NCBI GenBank assembly: GCA_036306585.1 | Contig: JAXJZF010000006.1 | Span: 310,001 to 374,000 of the forward strand | Direction of reading: 5' to 3' | Source of the DNA: Aphodovivens sp036306585 | GTDB lineage: Bacteria > Actinomycetota > Coriobacteriia > Coriobacteriales > Eggerthellaceae | DNA length: 64,000 nucleotides | Shown here: in pieces, positions 41,450 through 50,874 of the stretch | Position numbering within the stretch: the first letter of the stretch is position 1 | How the letters are laid out: each line of letters begins with the position of its first letter | Position numbers and translations under genes: made by a program | Notes under the pieces: generated by a model | Databases searched by the model: none | The model's input: the letters and a program-made list of their open reading frames with translations, nothing else | What the model was told of the DNA's origin: nothing

Positions 41450-42622
41450 TTAGCGTCCGGCTAATTGATTCTCCATCCCGTCCCCGATCAACCAGCAATT
41501 GGAGCCATCGGTCAGGATTGCTCGAGACGCCTCTGCAGCGGCTGCGATCCTTGCAATCCCATCTTGGCAGGCGGTGATGTCTTCCTCGATCTTCGATTCT
41601 GCCTTCCGCAGGTCCGATTGCATGGCGACTTTCGTTTCAAGCACGCGCGCCTTCGCCGCAGCGCGGGGCGTTTGGGAGGATATCCTTCCAAAGATGCTTT
41701 TGCCTGAACCCTTGGGAATCGAGATCAGGGCGCCTTTGAGGGATCCTATCTTGATCTCCAGGACCCCAGCCAGTGATCGCCTTGCCTTCATGAAGCCCCG
41801 GGTCTTGTCGAGGATGGCCCGACGCTCGGAGCGAGCGCTCGTCTCGTCCATCGTTCCGTCGTAGTACATCCTCGTCATCGCAAGGGCGGAAAGCGCGTGC
41901 AGGCACAGGGAGAACTGCTCTTCGTATGCATGAAGCTCTTCGATCAGGGGTGCGAGGTCCTCCTCTTTCGGTTTCGCCGTCTGAGCCTTTTCCTCGGCAG
42001 AGGAGAGCCGCTCCGCGAGCCAATCGACAACATGGCCGACATCGTTGTACCTGCTTTCCATCTCGTTCCTCATCGCTTGGAGGGCCATCGGCGGTTTCTG
42101 CTGGTAATCGTTGTGGTTTTCCATATAGCGTCTGGCGATGTCTCGGGCATTAGTGACTGCCGCCTTCTTGTCGTCCGCCATCATTGCGATGACCGTGTCG
42201 AGCTTGCCGTCAATCCTCCCGAGGCTGTCGCTGATCTCGGTCATGTAAGCCTGGCCGACGACCATTGCCGCTGCCGCGAGGCCGACGCTCGCGAGCTGCG
42301 CGGGGCTGAATCCGTTGGGCTTCAGGCTCACGTCGCCGTTAAGGCAGCCTTTCGGATCGCGGACCAGGGCCCTTACCGATCCGTCGCCCTTTCTGGAGAG
42401 GACGAGGTCGTCCAGGCTGTAGCCGCTGGGAACCTCCACCTTGAACAGCTTGGAGCTTTCGACTGCCTCGAGGACATCCGACGCCACGCCAAGGAGGGAA
42501 TCGACTCTTTCGATCGGGTTTACGCCGCCATCGGCGTCGATCTTCGAGATGATGGAGAGGTCTTTGACGTCATCGGCCCCTATCGGTTCGATGACGATGG
42601 GGGAAAGCTCGTTCTCTCTCAT
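41450..42622 (-). CDS. Unknown defence-island protein with membrane helix and coiled coil
   Basis: The protein has 390 residues. The N-terminal 115 residues are a mixed alpha/beta region. One hydrophobic segment follows (ASVGLAAAAMVVGQAYM, about 112-130), then EISDSLGRIDGKLDTVIAMM, which looks like a coiled coil. Long charged helices continue to the end. No enzymatic motif is seen. It is the last gene of the minus-strand island, nine bases after the GIY-YIG-like gene, so the two are probably translated together. The family is not recognised. Confidence 0.7.
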   Translation of the reverse strand: MRENELSPIVIEPIGADDVKDLSIISKIDADGGVNPIERVDSLLGVASDVLEAVESSKLFKVEVPSGYSLDDLVLSRKGDGSVRALVRDPKGCLNGDVSLKPNGFSPAQLASVGLAAAAMVVGQAYMTEISDSLGRIDGKLDTVIAMMADDKKAAVTNARDIARRYMENHNDYQQKPPMALQAMRNEMESRYNDVGHVVDWLAERLSSAEEKAQTAKPKEEDLAPLIEELHAYEEQFSLCLHALSALAMTRMYYDGTMDETSARSERRAILDKTRGFMKARRSLAGVLEIKIGSLKGALISIPKGSGKSIFGRISSQTPRAAAKARVLETKVAMQSDLRKAESKIEEDITACQDGIARIAAAAEASRAILTDGSNCWLIGDGMENQLAGR

Positions 42623-42631
42623 TCTGGCAGC

Positions 42632-43270
42632 CTACTCCCAGTCGCCCGAAGATTCGAGGTCGCGCTTGTTGTACGAGTCGAAGGCCTGAAGGCTTTCGGC
42701 TAGCTCGGCGCAGAGTTTCGGCATCTCGCCTTCTTCGCACGGGTAGATCAGGACCCTCATCGGCTCCTTGAACTTGAAGTCGGCGTAGACGTCGACGTTC
42801 CCGAGGCCCCTGAAATGCGAATAGACGCTAAGGCCGACGGATTTGCTGCAGTCGACGTAGACGTCCTTGTATGCGGACAGGTCCTTCTCGCGCGAAGACT
42901 TGAGGGTGAGGATCGCGTAGCATCCGCAGATGGCCAGGTATCCGTTTCCCAGGTCGGCAGCGTCAGAGACGTTGGCCTCGAAGTTCTTGAAGAACTCGTC
43001 GGCGGGTATCGGCGGCAGCGAGCTGGCGACGGCTTTCCTCCTGCTCTCGTCGAGCGCCCTTTTCTGCTTTTTTCCATCCTTGCGTTGCTGAATCTTCGCT
43101 GCGATGGACTTTTTCGCACCGCCAACGGCGCTTCCTGCCTGATGCGCGATCCTCCCGGCCTGGTTGGCGATTTCGGGTCCATGCTTTCTGACAATGGGCT
43201 CGATGAGAGGCATCGCCTCTTTGGCGGCATCAACGGCCCTCTTCACGTCATGGAGTTTGATTTTCGCCAT
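42632..43270 (-). CDS. Unknown protein with degenerate GIY-YIG-like C-terminal region
   Basis: The protein has 212 residues. The first 85 are helical and basic (IAAKIQQRKDGKKQKRALDE). From about residue 110, the order GCYAIL ... VYVDCSKSVGLSVYSHF ... CAELAESLQAFDSYN mirrors GIY-YIG nucleases: GIY strand, YIG strand, the Arg/His helix, and the late Glu. However the YIG is YVD and the catalytic Arg is not in place. It may be a nucleic-acid-binding or altered nuclease domain. The gene lies between the DUF262 protein and the membrane coiled-coil protein. Confidence 0.6.
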   Translation of the reverse strand: MAKIKLHDVKRAVDAAKEAMPLIEPIVRKHGPEIANQAGRIAHQAGSAVGGAKKSIAAKIQQRKDGKKQKRALDESRRKAVASSLPPIPADEFFKNFEANVSDAADLGNGYLAICGCYAILTLKSSREKDLSAYKDVYVDCSKSVGLSVYSHFRGLGNVDVYADFKFKEPMRVLIYPCEEGEMPKLCAELAESLQAFDSYNKRDLESSGDWE

Positions 43271-43332
43271 TTAATTCTCCTGTCGGCCATGGGCCGTATG
43301 AGGCCCGATTACAACGCACGATATTTTGCAGG

Positions 43333-45144
43333 CTAGAGGCTCTTGAAATACAGCTCGATCTTCCTTGCCATGAGCTTTCGCCTTTGCGCGAGGAACTCCT
43401 CGTAATCCGCCGCCTCCATCTCGAAGATCCCATCGGGAATGCAGTTCGCCTCCAGGTTGGAGCGTAGAGCCTCGAGGTCGGCGATATCGCCGAAGTAGCC
43501 CTCTCCCGACGCGATGGCGTCCTTCGCGATGCCGAAGTACTCCTTGGGGCTCTTTTTCCCGATGGCGATGTTGATGCGCTTCTCCAGGAAGGTGTAGTTG
43601 GCCACCTGGTTGTAGAGGCGCTGCGGCGCGTCGATCTTATCGCGCAGGTACGCCTTGGGGAAGATGTGGTGGATGTCGCCCACGTTGCCGATGATGTCGG
43701 CGACCTTGAACCCGTTGGTGAACAGCGTGTTGTCGGCGGCCCGAGCCTGGGACGCCACGTAGACCATCCATGCGCCGGTCCTGACGGAGGTAGTCACGAG
43801 GTTCTGGGGCAGCTCGACCTCCCAGAACGTGTCGGAGAGGCGCGAGGCGGCCACCTCCTCGTAGAACGGGATGAAACCCTGCTCTGCGATGCGGCGGATG
43901 TCCCGGTCCATGACGGACTCCGACGATCCCGAGTAGCGCCCCGTGAGCACCGACATGACGTACCAGCGCTGCACCCAGCGCTTCACGTCGGTAGCGGGGA
44001 TGGAGGAATCCTCACGCAGCGTCAGGTAGAGGTTGTAGGCGAAGTTGACCGCGCCCTTGGACGACATGATCGAAGAGGACACGAACCCCGCGGAACGCAG
44101 CGCCGCCGTGAAGTCCTGGAAGTTGCCCTTCGACATGAAGCGGACTACGCCGTCGTGCAGCTTTCGGAAGGACCTATCGGCTATCTCGCTCTTGTAGTCC
44201 CTCGCCTCGAAGTCACGTCCCGAGAGCAGGGCGACCAGGTCGGCGAGCTTCCCGCGGCTGAACATATGCATGAACGACACGCGCAGCACGTCGTTGTAGT
44301 CGGGGTCGTAGATGTCGTCTTTATCATCTTTCAGCCATTCGGCTTTGCTGGCGTATTCGGATGCCATGAACTCGCGGTCGTGCGTCTTGACCGTCTCCCA
44401 GAACTCGGGCTTGACGGCCAGGTGGCAGTAGTAGTCGATCGCCTTGCGCAGCATGTTGCCGCCATGCTTCTCGTCGGCTGCGATCTTGGACATGGCGAAG
44501 TCGGCCTGGGAGAGGACGGCGCCCTTTGAATTGATGCGGATGAAGATCTCGGTGACCTCGTCGATGCTACAATCGGCATCGACCGATATGCAGCCGATCT
44601 GGCGGGTGGCGATCCCTTGGAGGTCGTTGATCCGCGCATTGACCTTGCCCGGATCGCAGCCCTCGTTCGCCCTGATGTAGTTGTTCACGAACTCCCACGA
44701 GTTGAAGCCCGGCTTGAAGAGGACCGAGATGTCGGATATCCAGGCGGGATCCTTGTCGATGACCGGCGTGAGCACGGCGAAGGGCGTGTCCTCGCCGTCG
44801 TAGAGGGGGTTGAACGCGATCTTGACGCGCTTTGACTCGTAGTCGTCGTTGAGGACGGCTAGCCCCGAAAGCGCCGCCATCATGGCGGTGACGCGCTGCT
44901 GCCCGTCGATGAGGACCGTCTTGCCTTCGGCGGTCCCGCCGCCCTTGACCTTCACGTCGGGGTTCTTCCAGGTGATGAGGTATCCCGTGGGATACCCGTG
45001 GTAGAGGGAGTCCATGAGGTCGCGCACCTTGGTGCTGTCCCACACGAACGGTCTCTGGATCTCGGGGATGGCGATGAATCCCTGGTCGATGAGGCCCAGC
45101 AGGTACTGGACCGAATACGTTGTGACGTTGTAGCGGTCTTTCAT
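43333..45144 (-). CDS. DUF262-DUF1524 protein, GmrSD-type nuclease
   Basis: The protein has 603 residues. The N-terminal DUF262 (ParB-like) has IPEIQRPFVW and the nucleotide-site motif DGQQRVTAM (residues about 25-100). The C-terminal DUF1524 HNH domain has DIHHIFPKAYL and YTFLEKRINIAIGKKSP (about 470-540). Both halves of the GmrS/GmrD pair are fused in one chain, the form known for type IV restriction enzymes that cleave modified phage DNA and for other defence proteins. It sits directly downstream of the type I system on the same strand. Confidence 0.85.
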   Translation of the reverse strand: MKDRYNVTTYSVQYLLGLIDQGFIAIPEIQRPFVWDSTKVRDLMDSLYHGYPTGYLITWKNPDVKVKGGGTAEGKTVLIDGQQRVTAMMAALSGLAVLNDDYESKRVKIAFNPLYDGEDTPFAVLTPVIDKDPAWISDISVLFKPGFNSWEFVNNYIRANEGCDPGKVNARINDLQGIATRQIGCISVDADCSIDEVTEIFIRINSKGAVLSQADFAMSKIAADEKHGGNMLRKAIDYYCHLAVKPEFWETVKTHDREFMASEYASKAEWLKDDKDDIYDPDYNDVLRVSFMHMFSRGKLADLVALLSGRDFEARDYKSEIADRSFRKLHDGVVRFMSKGNFQDFTAALRSAGFVSSSIMSSKGAVNFAYNLYLTLREDSSIPATDVKRWVQRWYVMSVLTGRYSGSSESVMDRDIRRIAEQGFIPFYEEVAASRLSDTFWEVELPQNLVTTSVRTGAWMVYVASQARAADNTLFTNGFKVADIIGNVGDIHHIFPKAYLRDKIDAPQRLYNQVANYTFLEKRINIAIGKKSPKEYFGIAKDAIASGEGYFGDIADLEALRSNLEANCIPDGIFEMEAADYEEFLAQRRKLMARKIELYFKSL

Positions 45145-45153
45145 TCATGCTTC

Positions 45154-45453
45154 CTATTCGTCGGTCAGCTCTGCGTAGAGCTTGAACAGATGGGCCGATA
45201 TCTTCTCCTCGTCGCCTTGGAAGTCCGCGCCGTAGGCGGTTTTGGTGGCGGCGTCGAGCTCTCGGCGGGCTTTGCCAAGGTTTGCGAACAGACTCAGGGC
45301 TTGGCAAGAATCCCATCGGAGCGATACGTTTCCGATTTTAATGGGTTTTAGGATACGCGCGACGCAATCCTTTTCTATTGGCTTCCGGCTCTTGCGCGAA
45401 GATGTCGACGAGAGTGCGTTTCTCCATGGCTCACATCTTTCTCTGCGTGGCAA
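45154..45453 (-). pseudogene. Short broken ORF between hsdS and the DUF262 gene
   Basis: This frame ends LGKARRELDAATKTAYGADF and DEEKISAHLFKLYAELTDE. The pattern (a helix, then D-x-A-x-x-x-AYG, then an acidic helix) is like the C-terminal end of MmeI/type IIL-like methyltransferases. No usable start exists in this frame; a good ATG at 45427 opens a different frame (MEKRTLVDIFAQEPEANRKG) that stops after 29 codons. The two together suggest a frameshifted remnant. Confidence 0.4.
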
Positions 45454-45482
45454 GTTGGCGCGTATGACCTCTGTTTACTCGG

Positions 45483-47036
45483 CTAGTTTTGATTGCTGTC
45501 GAGCTTGCCGAAGCCTTCGATGAGGGGCATGAGCTCGGCGACGCGCTCGACGATGCGGTGCTGCTCGGCGAGAGGGGGTATAGGAACGAGGGCTTCCAAC
45601 AGGGTTGTGCGTTCAATTCCGGGGATGACGCCTTTCGCTGAAGTTTTTATCGAAGAAACTAGACTGCCTAAATAAACTTGAAGATAGGGCAGATGGATAT
45701 CTCCTGTCGGTCTAATCGCCATTATTTGTCGCGCTATATGAGCGCGCTCAAAGCAATTTATGGCCATTTCTCCAACGGTTCCTTTACATGTGAAGAGCAA
45801 ATCCCCTTTGCTGGATTCACGCTTTGGGTGCTCTGTCCATCTATTCTCGACGAGTTGCCCTTGATCAAAATTTGAAGCACCTGTTAAGTATGGAATACCC
45901 TCACGCTTATCGTTATATTCTGTTGAATTTAGATCAACACCAGAAAGAAGAACGATCAAGCTCTCGAGTCTTGTCCATTCCCAGGTCTCCGGGATCTCGA
46001 ACGGGATCTCGTCATCGATGCAGGTGTCGCTTATGACCTTCCCCTTGGCATCGATGCGCTTCTCGTAATACGAGCCGTCTTCGGCGCGGTAGATGACCGA
46101 CTCGCCGCCTTTAGGGGCCTTCATCTTCTTCTTCCTGATCAGCTCGGCGCGCTCTTCGCGGATGCGCTCGAGCAGGGCCGAGGCCGGCTCGTCCGAGGGG
46201 TCCTGCGGGACGAGCGCGCCCTGCACGGCCATCTGCAGAACTGACTTGCGCAGCTTATCGGGCAGTTCGGCATCGAGCTTTTCTCGGGTATCTTCGAGCT
46301 TTCCGTACTCCTCGACGAGGGGCATGAGCTTAGCCGCGCGGTCGACGATGCAGTGCTGTTCGGCGAGGGGTGGTATGGGAACGAGATAGCCCGTAAGGTT
46401 ACCCAACTTAATGTACGGCGTGGCGGAGCCGTACATCTTATCCTTATTGTATCTATTCCAACCATGAAGCATGCAAAGATAAACCCAGTCCTGGTAGCAG
46501 TTCTCTATCAGTGCTTGAGCGACGTATGTTCGCTGATAAGCTTCAAATTTTCCGACATAGTGTGTCACCATTCCGACATTGGCTCCGTTGCCCGGAAGTA
46601 TTAGGCAGTCTCCATCGAAGGAGTAATCGGGGCATTTGATGGGGGTGCTGGAGCAGGTGAAGAAATCGAAAGTACCACCGTCTCTTCCGTAATTTGCATC
46701 CTTTTTTCCAGTTGAAATAATTTCGATTGCTTCAAGCCGCACCCATTCCCAGGTTTCCGGGATATCGAAGGGGATCTCGTCATCGATGCAGACGGGCTCG
46801 GACTCGCGTCCTCTGGCGTCGATGCGCTTCTCGTAATAGGAGCCGTCTTCGGCGCGGTAGATGACCGACTCGCCGCCCTTAGGGGCCTTTATCTTCTTCT
46901 CCCCGATCAGCTCGGCGCGCTCTTCGCGGATGCGCTCGAGCAGGGCCGAGGCCGGCTCGTCCGAGGGGTCCTGCGGGACGAGAGCGCCCTGTACGGCCAT
47001 CTGTAGGATAGCGTTCTTGAGGTCTTTGGCCTTCAT
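45483..47036 (-). CDS. hsdS: Type I restriction system specificity subunit HsdS
   Basis: The protein has 517 residues with two target-recognition domains, each preceded by the same roughly 90-residue block (LQMAVQGALVPQDPSDEPAS; GGESVIYRAEDGSYYEKRID). Each TRD ends in the conserved VPIPPLAEQHxIV segment and a helical spacer. This two-fold arrangement is typical of HsdS; the two TRDs (about 95-230 and 360-490) differ and set a bipartite DNA target. Start and hsdM stop abut (47036/47037). The repeated blocks are nearly identical at the DNA level. Confidence 0.95.
   Translation of the reverse strand: MKAKDLKNAILQMAVQGALVPQDPSDEPASALLERIREERAELIGEKKIKAPKGGESVIYRAEDGSYYEKRIDARGRESEPVCIDDEIPFDIPETWEWVRLEAIEIISTGKKDANYGRDGGTFDFFTCSSTPIKCPDYSFDGDCLILPGNGANVGMVTHYVGKFEAYQRTYVAQALIENCYQDWVYLCMLHGWNRYNKDKMYGSATPYIKLGNLTGYLVPIPPLAEQHCIVDRAAKLMPLVEEYGKLEDTREKLDAELPDKLRKSVLQMAVQGALVPQDPSDEPASALLERIREERAELIRKKKMKAPKGGESVIYRAEDGSYYEKRIDAKGKVISDTCIDDEIPFEIPETWEWTRLESLIVLLSGVDLNSTEYNDKREGIPYLTGASNFDQGQLVENRWTEHPKRESSKGDLLFTCKGTVGEMAINCFERAHIARQIMAIRPTGDIHLPYLQVYLGSLVSSIKTSAKGVIPGIERTTLLEALVPIPPLAEQHRIVERVAELMPLIEGFGKLDSNQN
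45975..46240. repeat. Direct repeat A within hsdS (copy of 46744-47009)
   Basis: About 266 bases repeated in the same orientation 769 bases away, with only scattered differences over the right-hand 160 bases and more divergence in the middle. It encodes the conserved block before TRD2. Confidence 0.85.
46744..47009. repeat. Direct repeat B within hsdS (copy of 45975-46240)
   Basis: The second copy encodes the conserved block before TRD1. Recombination between the copies would delete or exchange TRD1 and keep the reading frame. Confidence 0.85.
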
Positions 47037-48518
47037 CTAAGCCTCGATTCCCAAGATGTCGCAGATCTGCTTGAGCTTTGCGTCGATCTGGGCATCGAGT
47101 TCCTTACGACGCAGTTTGTAGTCACGGATGAGTTCATCAGGCGACAGGATTTCCTCTTCTTCGTGGGGATATCCGCACAAATCGAAATTCAGCTGCAGGT
47201 CCTTGAGTTTCTGGGCGGTGTAGTACTTCGCCTTAGGGAAGCCGTCGAGCTCGATTTCGGTGCGGTCGTTCCACCACTCAACGACCGGATCGAAATGCTT
47301 CAGCTGGATGGGCTTGGTCTTGGAGAAGTGCTTGTAGCCTTCGGGCATGTCCATGCGATAGAACCAGGTACCCTCGGTCTTCTTACCGTTTTCGAAGAAC
47401 AAGACGTTCGTGGTGATGGGCGTATAGGGCGCGAAGACGCTTCCCGGCATGCGGATGACGGTATGCAGGTTGAAATCATCGAGCAGTTTTCGCTTCAATT
47501 CGAGCTTTGCCGCGTCGTTTCCGAAGAGGAACCCATCGGGGAGGATAACGGCAGCGCGTCCGTTCGGCTTCAGACGATACATTATGAGAGCCATGAAGAG
47601 GTCGGCCGTTTCCGAGCTGCGCAGCGCGATGGGGAAGTTCGCCTTGACGACCTCTTGCTCCTTGCCGCCATAGGGCGGATTCATAAGGATCACATCGAAG
47701 GTTCCGTCGACTTTTTGGCTGCGGTATTCGCGGATATCCTTGCCCAGCGAGTTGGTGTGGAAGACGCGCGGGTCGTCGATATCGTGGAGGAACATGTTCG
47801 TGGCGCACAGAAGGTAGGGCAGCTGCTTCTTTTCCAAGCCGTAGACGCTCTTGCCGTAAAGATCGCGATCGGTGGGGGTCTTCACCTGTTTTTCGAGCAC
47901 TTTGAGTGCCGAGGTGAGGAAACCGCCTGTGCCGCATGCGAAATCTGCCACGGATTCCCCGAGCTTGGGCGCGAGGCGCTGGGCCATGAAATCGGTGACG
48001 GCGCGAGGCGTGTAGAACTCGCCAGACTGGCCTGCGGATTGCAGGTCCTTGAGGATGGTCTCGTAGACCTCCCCGAAGGCGTGGATCTCCTTGTATTCGG
48101 TGAAGTCCACTTCTTCGTTGATGGCGTTGATGACCCGACGCAGCAGGATGCCGTCTTGCATGTAGTTGTGGGCGGACTCGAAGGCGTAGCGAACGATCGC
48201 CTGGCCCTGCGAGGTGCTCTGATTGATGGGGAGGGTGGAGAGCGTCGGGAACAGCTTGTTGTTCACGAAGTCCAGCAGGTCGCTGCCCGTGAGCGCCCTG
48301 CCGTCGCTGTTGTCGATCGCCCAGTTGCGCCATTTGAGCTCCTCGGGGATGATGGAGGTGTAATCGTCCCTGACGAGTTCCCATTCCTCTTCCTTCGCAT
48401 CGTAGATCTTCAGGAAGAAGAGCCATACCATCTGCTCGATGCGCTGGGCGTTCCCGTTGACGCCCGCGTCTTCGCGCATGATGTTCTGCAGCTTCTTTAC
48501 CAGTGCTCCTACTGCCAT
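47037..48518 (-). CDS. hsdM: Type I restriction system methyltransferase HsdM
   Basis: The protein has 493 residues. The N-terminal HsdM_N domain (LVKKLQNIMREDAGVNGNAQ) is followed by an N6-adenine methyltransferase fold with the SAM motif DFACGTGGFL and the catalytic motif NPPYGG. GEFYTPRAVTDFM is the usual bridge. The C-terminal helices contact HsdS. It lies 15 bases after hsdR and abuts hsdS, in the order R-M-S. Confidence 0.96.
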   Translation of the reverse strand: MAVGALVKKLQNIMREDAGVNGNAQRIEQMVWLFFLKIYDAKEEEWELVRDDYTSIIPEELKWRNWAIDNSDGRALTGSDLLDFVNNKLFPTLSTLPINQSTSQGQAIVRYAFESAHNYMQDGILLRRVINAINEEVDFTEYKEIHAFGEVYETILKDLQSAGQSGEFYTPRAVTDFMAQRLAPKLGESVADFACGTGGFLTSALKVLEKQVKTPTDRDLYGKSVYGLEKKQLPYLLCATNMFLHDIDDPRVFHTNSLGKDIREYRSQKVDGTFDVILMNPPYGGKEQEVVKANFPIALRSSETADLFMALIMYRLKPNGRAAVILPDGFLFGNDAAKLELKRKLLDDFNLHTVIRMPGSVFAPYTPITTNVLFFENGKKTEGTWFYRMDMPEGYKHFSKTKPIQLKHFDPVVEWWNDRTEIELDGFPKAKYYTAQKLKDLQLNFDLCGYPHEEEEILSPDELIRDYKLRRKELDAQIDAKLKQICDILGIEA

Positions 48519-48533
48519 GTCCTACCTTTTCTT

Positions 48534-50873
48534 CTATGCTGCCACGCGGTAGAGCTCGTTCTCGAGCGCTTGGGCCGCGCGGAGGAACTGCTCTTTGCCG
48601 CCGAACGTCTTGACGATCTTCGGAACGGAGCCGATCTGCTGGAACTCCTTGAGCTGGAGGATGGAGATGTCGTCCAGGTCGCGGATCTGCGCGGAGGCGT
48701 ATTTTTCCAGCAGGGCCACGAGGACCCGCTTTGCCGCCTCGTTGAACTGATCGAGATAGCCGCTGTCCTTGACCGCCTGCGCGCGTTCTCTGCGCGTCAT
48801 GGCGGGTACGTCGTAGGCAATATGGCAGATGAGGTCGAAATCGTCCAGGTCGTCGCGGCCCGTCTGCTCGCGCAGGTGGTCCAGGAAGACGCCCTGCTTT
48901 TCGAGCTCTTCGCAGATCGCCGCCTTCTTGTCGACGCTGTTCCATTTCTGGATGAAGTCGTCGAGCGTGGCGTAGTGCTGATGCATGCTCTTGCGCGTGT
49001 AGTCGACCAGGCTCTCGGTATGGAGCTTGCCCATCCAGTAGTACTGGATCTGCTCCCCGGTGACTTCCACTTCGACGTCGGAGACGTAGAATTTGACGGG
49101 AGGTTCCTTGTCTGCTGGCGGGTCGTCGGATTCGCCGTTGTCGTCGCCTTTAGGTGGCGCAGCGCTGCTCGGCTCCTGGCCTGCCGGAGATGGGTCGTAG
49201 ACCACGGGCGGGTCTCCGTCGAAGTCGGGGTCGGCAAAGAGCCTGGTGGCGTTCTTGAAGTCGAGGACGGTGAAGAACGTCTTGCCCTTTTCCTCCTTGA
49301 TGCGCGTACCGCGGCCTATGATCTGCTTGAATTCGGTCATGCCCTGCTCGCCGAAGTTGTTGTCCAGCACGATGCACTTGCAGGTCTTGCAGTTGACGCC
49401 GGTGGTAAGCAGCTTCGAGGTGGTGAGGATGGTCGGGAAGGTCTCATCGTCGTCTATGAAGGTGCCGAGGATGGCCTCGACGCCGTGGACCTGGCTCGTG
49501 CAGCGCTGTATGTAGTTGGGGTGCTCCTGCATGATGTCGCTGTTCTCATTCACGAGGGCCTGGCGCATGCGCTCTGCGTGGTCGATGTCCACGCAGAAGA
49601 CTATGGTCTTCTGGAACCTTCCTTCCGCCTTGAGGTATTTTGTGATCTCCTTTGCGACGAGGGCGTCGCGCTTGGTGAAGACGATGGTGCGGTTGATATC
49701 CTTCTGCGTGTATTCGCGCTGGTCGATGAGCTGGCCTTTGTCATCGAGCTGGCCTTCTTCGGGAATGAAGCCGAAATCGTCCACGCTCAAGTGGATGCGC
49801 TTGACGCGATAGGGAGCCAAGAAGCCATCTTCGATGCCCTGCTTGAGCGAATAGGTGTATACCGGATCGCCGAAGTAGTCCGAGGTCGACACGTCCTTGG
49901 TTTCTTTTGGCGTCGCCGTCATGCCGAGCTGGGTGGCCGAGCTGAAGTAGCTGAGCACCTTTCGCCAGCTTGAGTCCGCCTTCACGCTGCCGCGATGGCA
50001 CTCGTCCACGATGACGAGATCGAAGAACCCGGGATCGAGCTGCTCGTAGGGCTGAGGGGCATCGGGGTCGTCCTTGTCTTCGTCCACGAGCTGCTGGTAT
50101 GACGAGAAGAATATCTCATAGGCCGAGTCGAGTTCGCGATGCTGGACCTTGGTCGATACGTCGAGGAGCGGCTTGAAGTCTCCCGAGCGCGTCTGATCGA
50201 GCAGCACGTTGCGGTCGGCTAGATAGAGCACCTTCTTCTTAAGGCCCGCCTGGCGCAGCCTCCACACGATCTGGAACGCGGTGTATGTCTTGCCGGTTCC
50301 CGTGGCCATGACGAGCAGGATGCGCTGCTGGCCCTTGGCAACGGCCTCTATGACGCGGTTGATGGCGATTCGCTGATAGTAGCGGGGGCTGAAGCTCTCG
50401 TAATCGTAGTAGTACGGGGTCTTGGTTTCCTCCGCCTGTTCTTCGGTAAGTCCGTGCGTCTTGCAGCGGCGGGCCCAGAGCTCCTGGGGAGAGGGAAACT
50501 CATCGAGCGGGAGCGTGCGCTCCTTGCCTGTTGTCAGATCGTGCTCTATGAAGGAATGGCCGTTGGAGCTGTAGGCAAAGTCGACATCGAGGATGACTGC
50601 GTAATCGATTGCCTGCTGGAGCCCATCGCCATCGGGCTTCTGGAAGTCCTTTGCCTCCACGATCGCCAAGGGTTGGTTGGGGTCGGGCCAGCAGAGCTGA
50701 TAATCGGTCTTGTTGCCTTTGTTGATGCGCTTGCCTTCGCCGTTCTCGATGGCGATCTTGCCGTTGGTGAAGAAGAAGTCTTCGCAGGAAATGTGCTCGA
50801 GGTCCCATCCGGCCTTCAGGATGGCGGGCGTTATGTACCTGAGCTTGGTTGTTTCTTCTGTTAGGGGCGCCAT
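48534..50873 (-). CDS. hsdR: Type I restriction system endonuclease/translocase HsdR
   Basis: The protein has 779 residues. The N-terminal nuclease region includes IVEAKDFQKPDGDGLQQAI (E-x-K core). Helicase motifs are Walker A MATGTGKTYTAF, DECH in VIVDECHRGS, TATPKE and IIGRGTRI in motif VI. The length is on the short side for HsdR but all core motifs are present. A C-terminal region of about 150 residues contacts HsdM. The start is two bases after the stop of a ribbon-helix-helix gene. Confidence 0.95.
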   Translation of the reverse strand: MAPLTEETTKLRYITPAILKAGWDLEHISCEDFFFTNGKIAIENGEGKRINKGNKTDYQLCWPDPNQPLAIVEAKDFQKPDGDGLQQAIDYAVILDVDFAYSSNGHSFIEHDLTTGKERTLPLDEFPSPQELWARRCKTHGLTEEQAEETKTPYYYDYESFSPRYYQRIAINRVIEAVAKGQQRILLVMATGTGKTYTAFQIVWRLRQAGLKKKVLYLADRNVLLDQTRSGDFKPLLDVSTKVQHRELDSAYEIFFSSYQQLVDEDKDDPDAPQPYEQLDPGFFDLVIVDECHRGSVKADSSWRKVLSYFSSATQLGMTATPKETKDVSTSDYFGDPVYTYSLKQGIEDGFLAPYRVKRIHLSVDDFGFIPEEGQLDDKGQLIDQREYTQKDINRTIVFTKRDALVAKEITKYLKAEGRFQKTIVFCVDIDHAERMRQALVNENSDIMQEHPNYIQRCTSQVHGVEAILGTFIDDDETFPTILTTSKLLTTGVNCKTCKCIVLDNNFGEQGMTEFKQIIGRGTRIKEEKGKTFFTVLDFKNATRLFADPDFDGDPPVVYDPSPAGQEPSSAAPPKGDDNGESDDPPADKEPPVKFYVSDVEVEVTGEQIQYYWMGKLHTESLVDYTRKSMHQHYATLDDFIQKWNSVDKKAAICEELEKQGVFLDHLREQTGRDDLDDFDLICHIAYDVPAMTRRERAQAVKDSGYLDQFNEAAKRVLVALLEKYASAQIRDLDDISILQLKEFQQIGSVPKIVKTFGGKEQFLRAAQALENELYRVAA

Positions 50874-50874
50874 G

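Noticed and set aside
47163..49973. Long plus-strand open frame antisense to hsdM and hsdR
   Set aside because: It is a by-product of high GC and codon bias; the minus strand carries all restriction-enzyme motifs.
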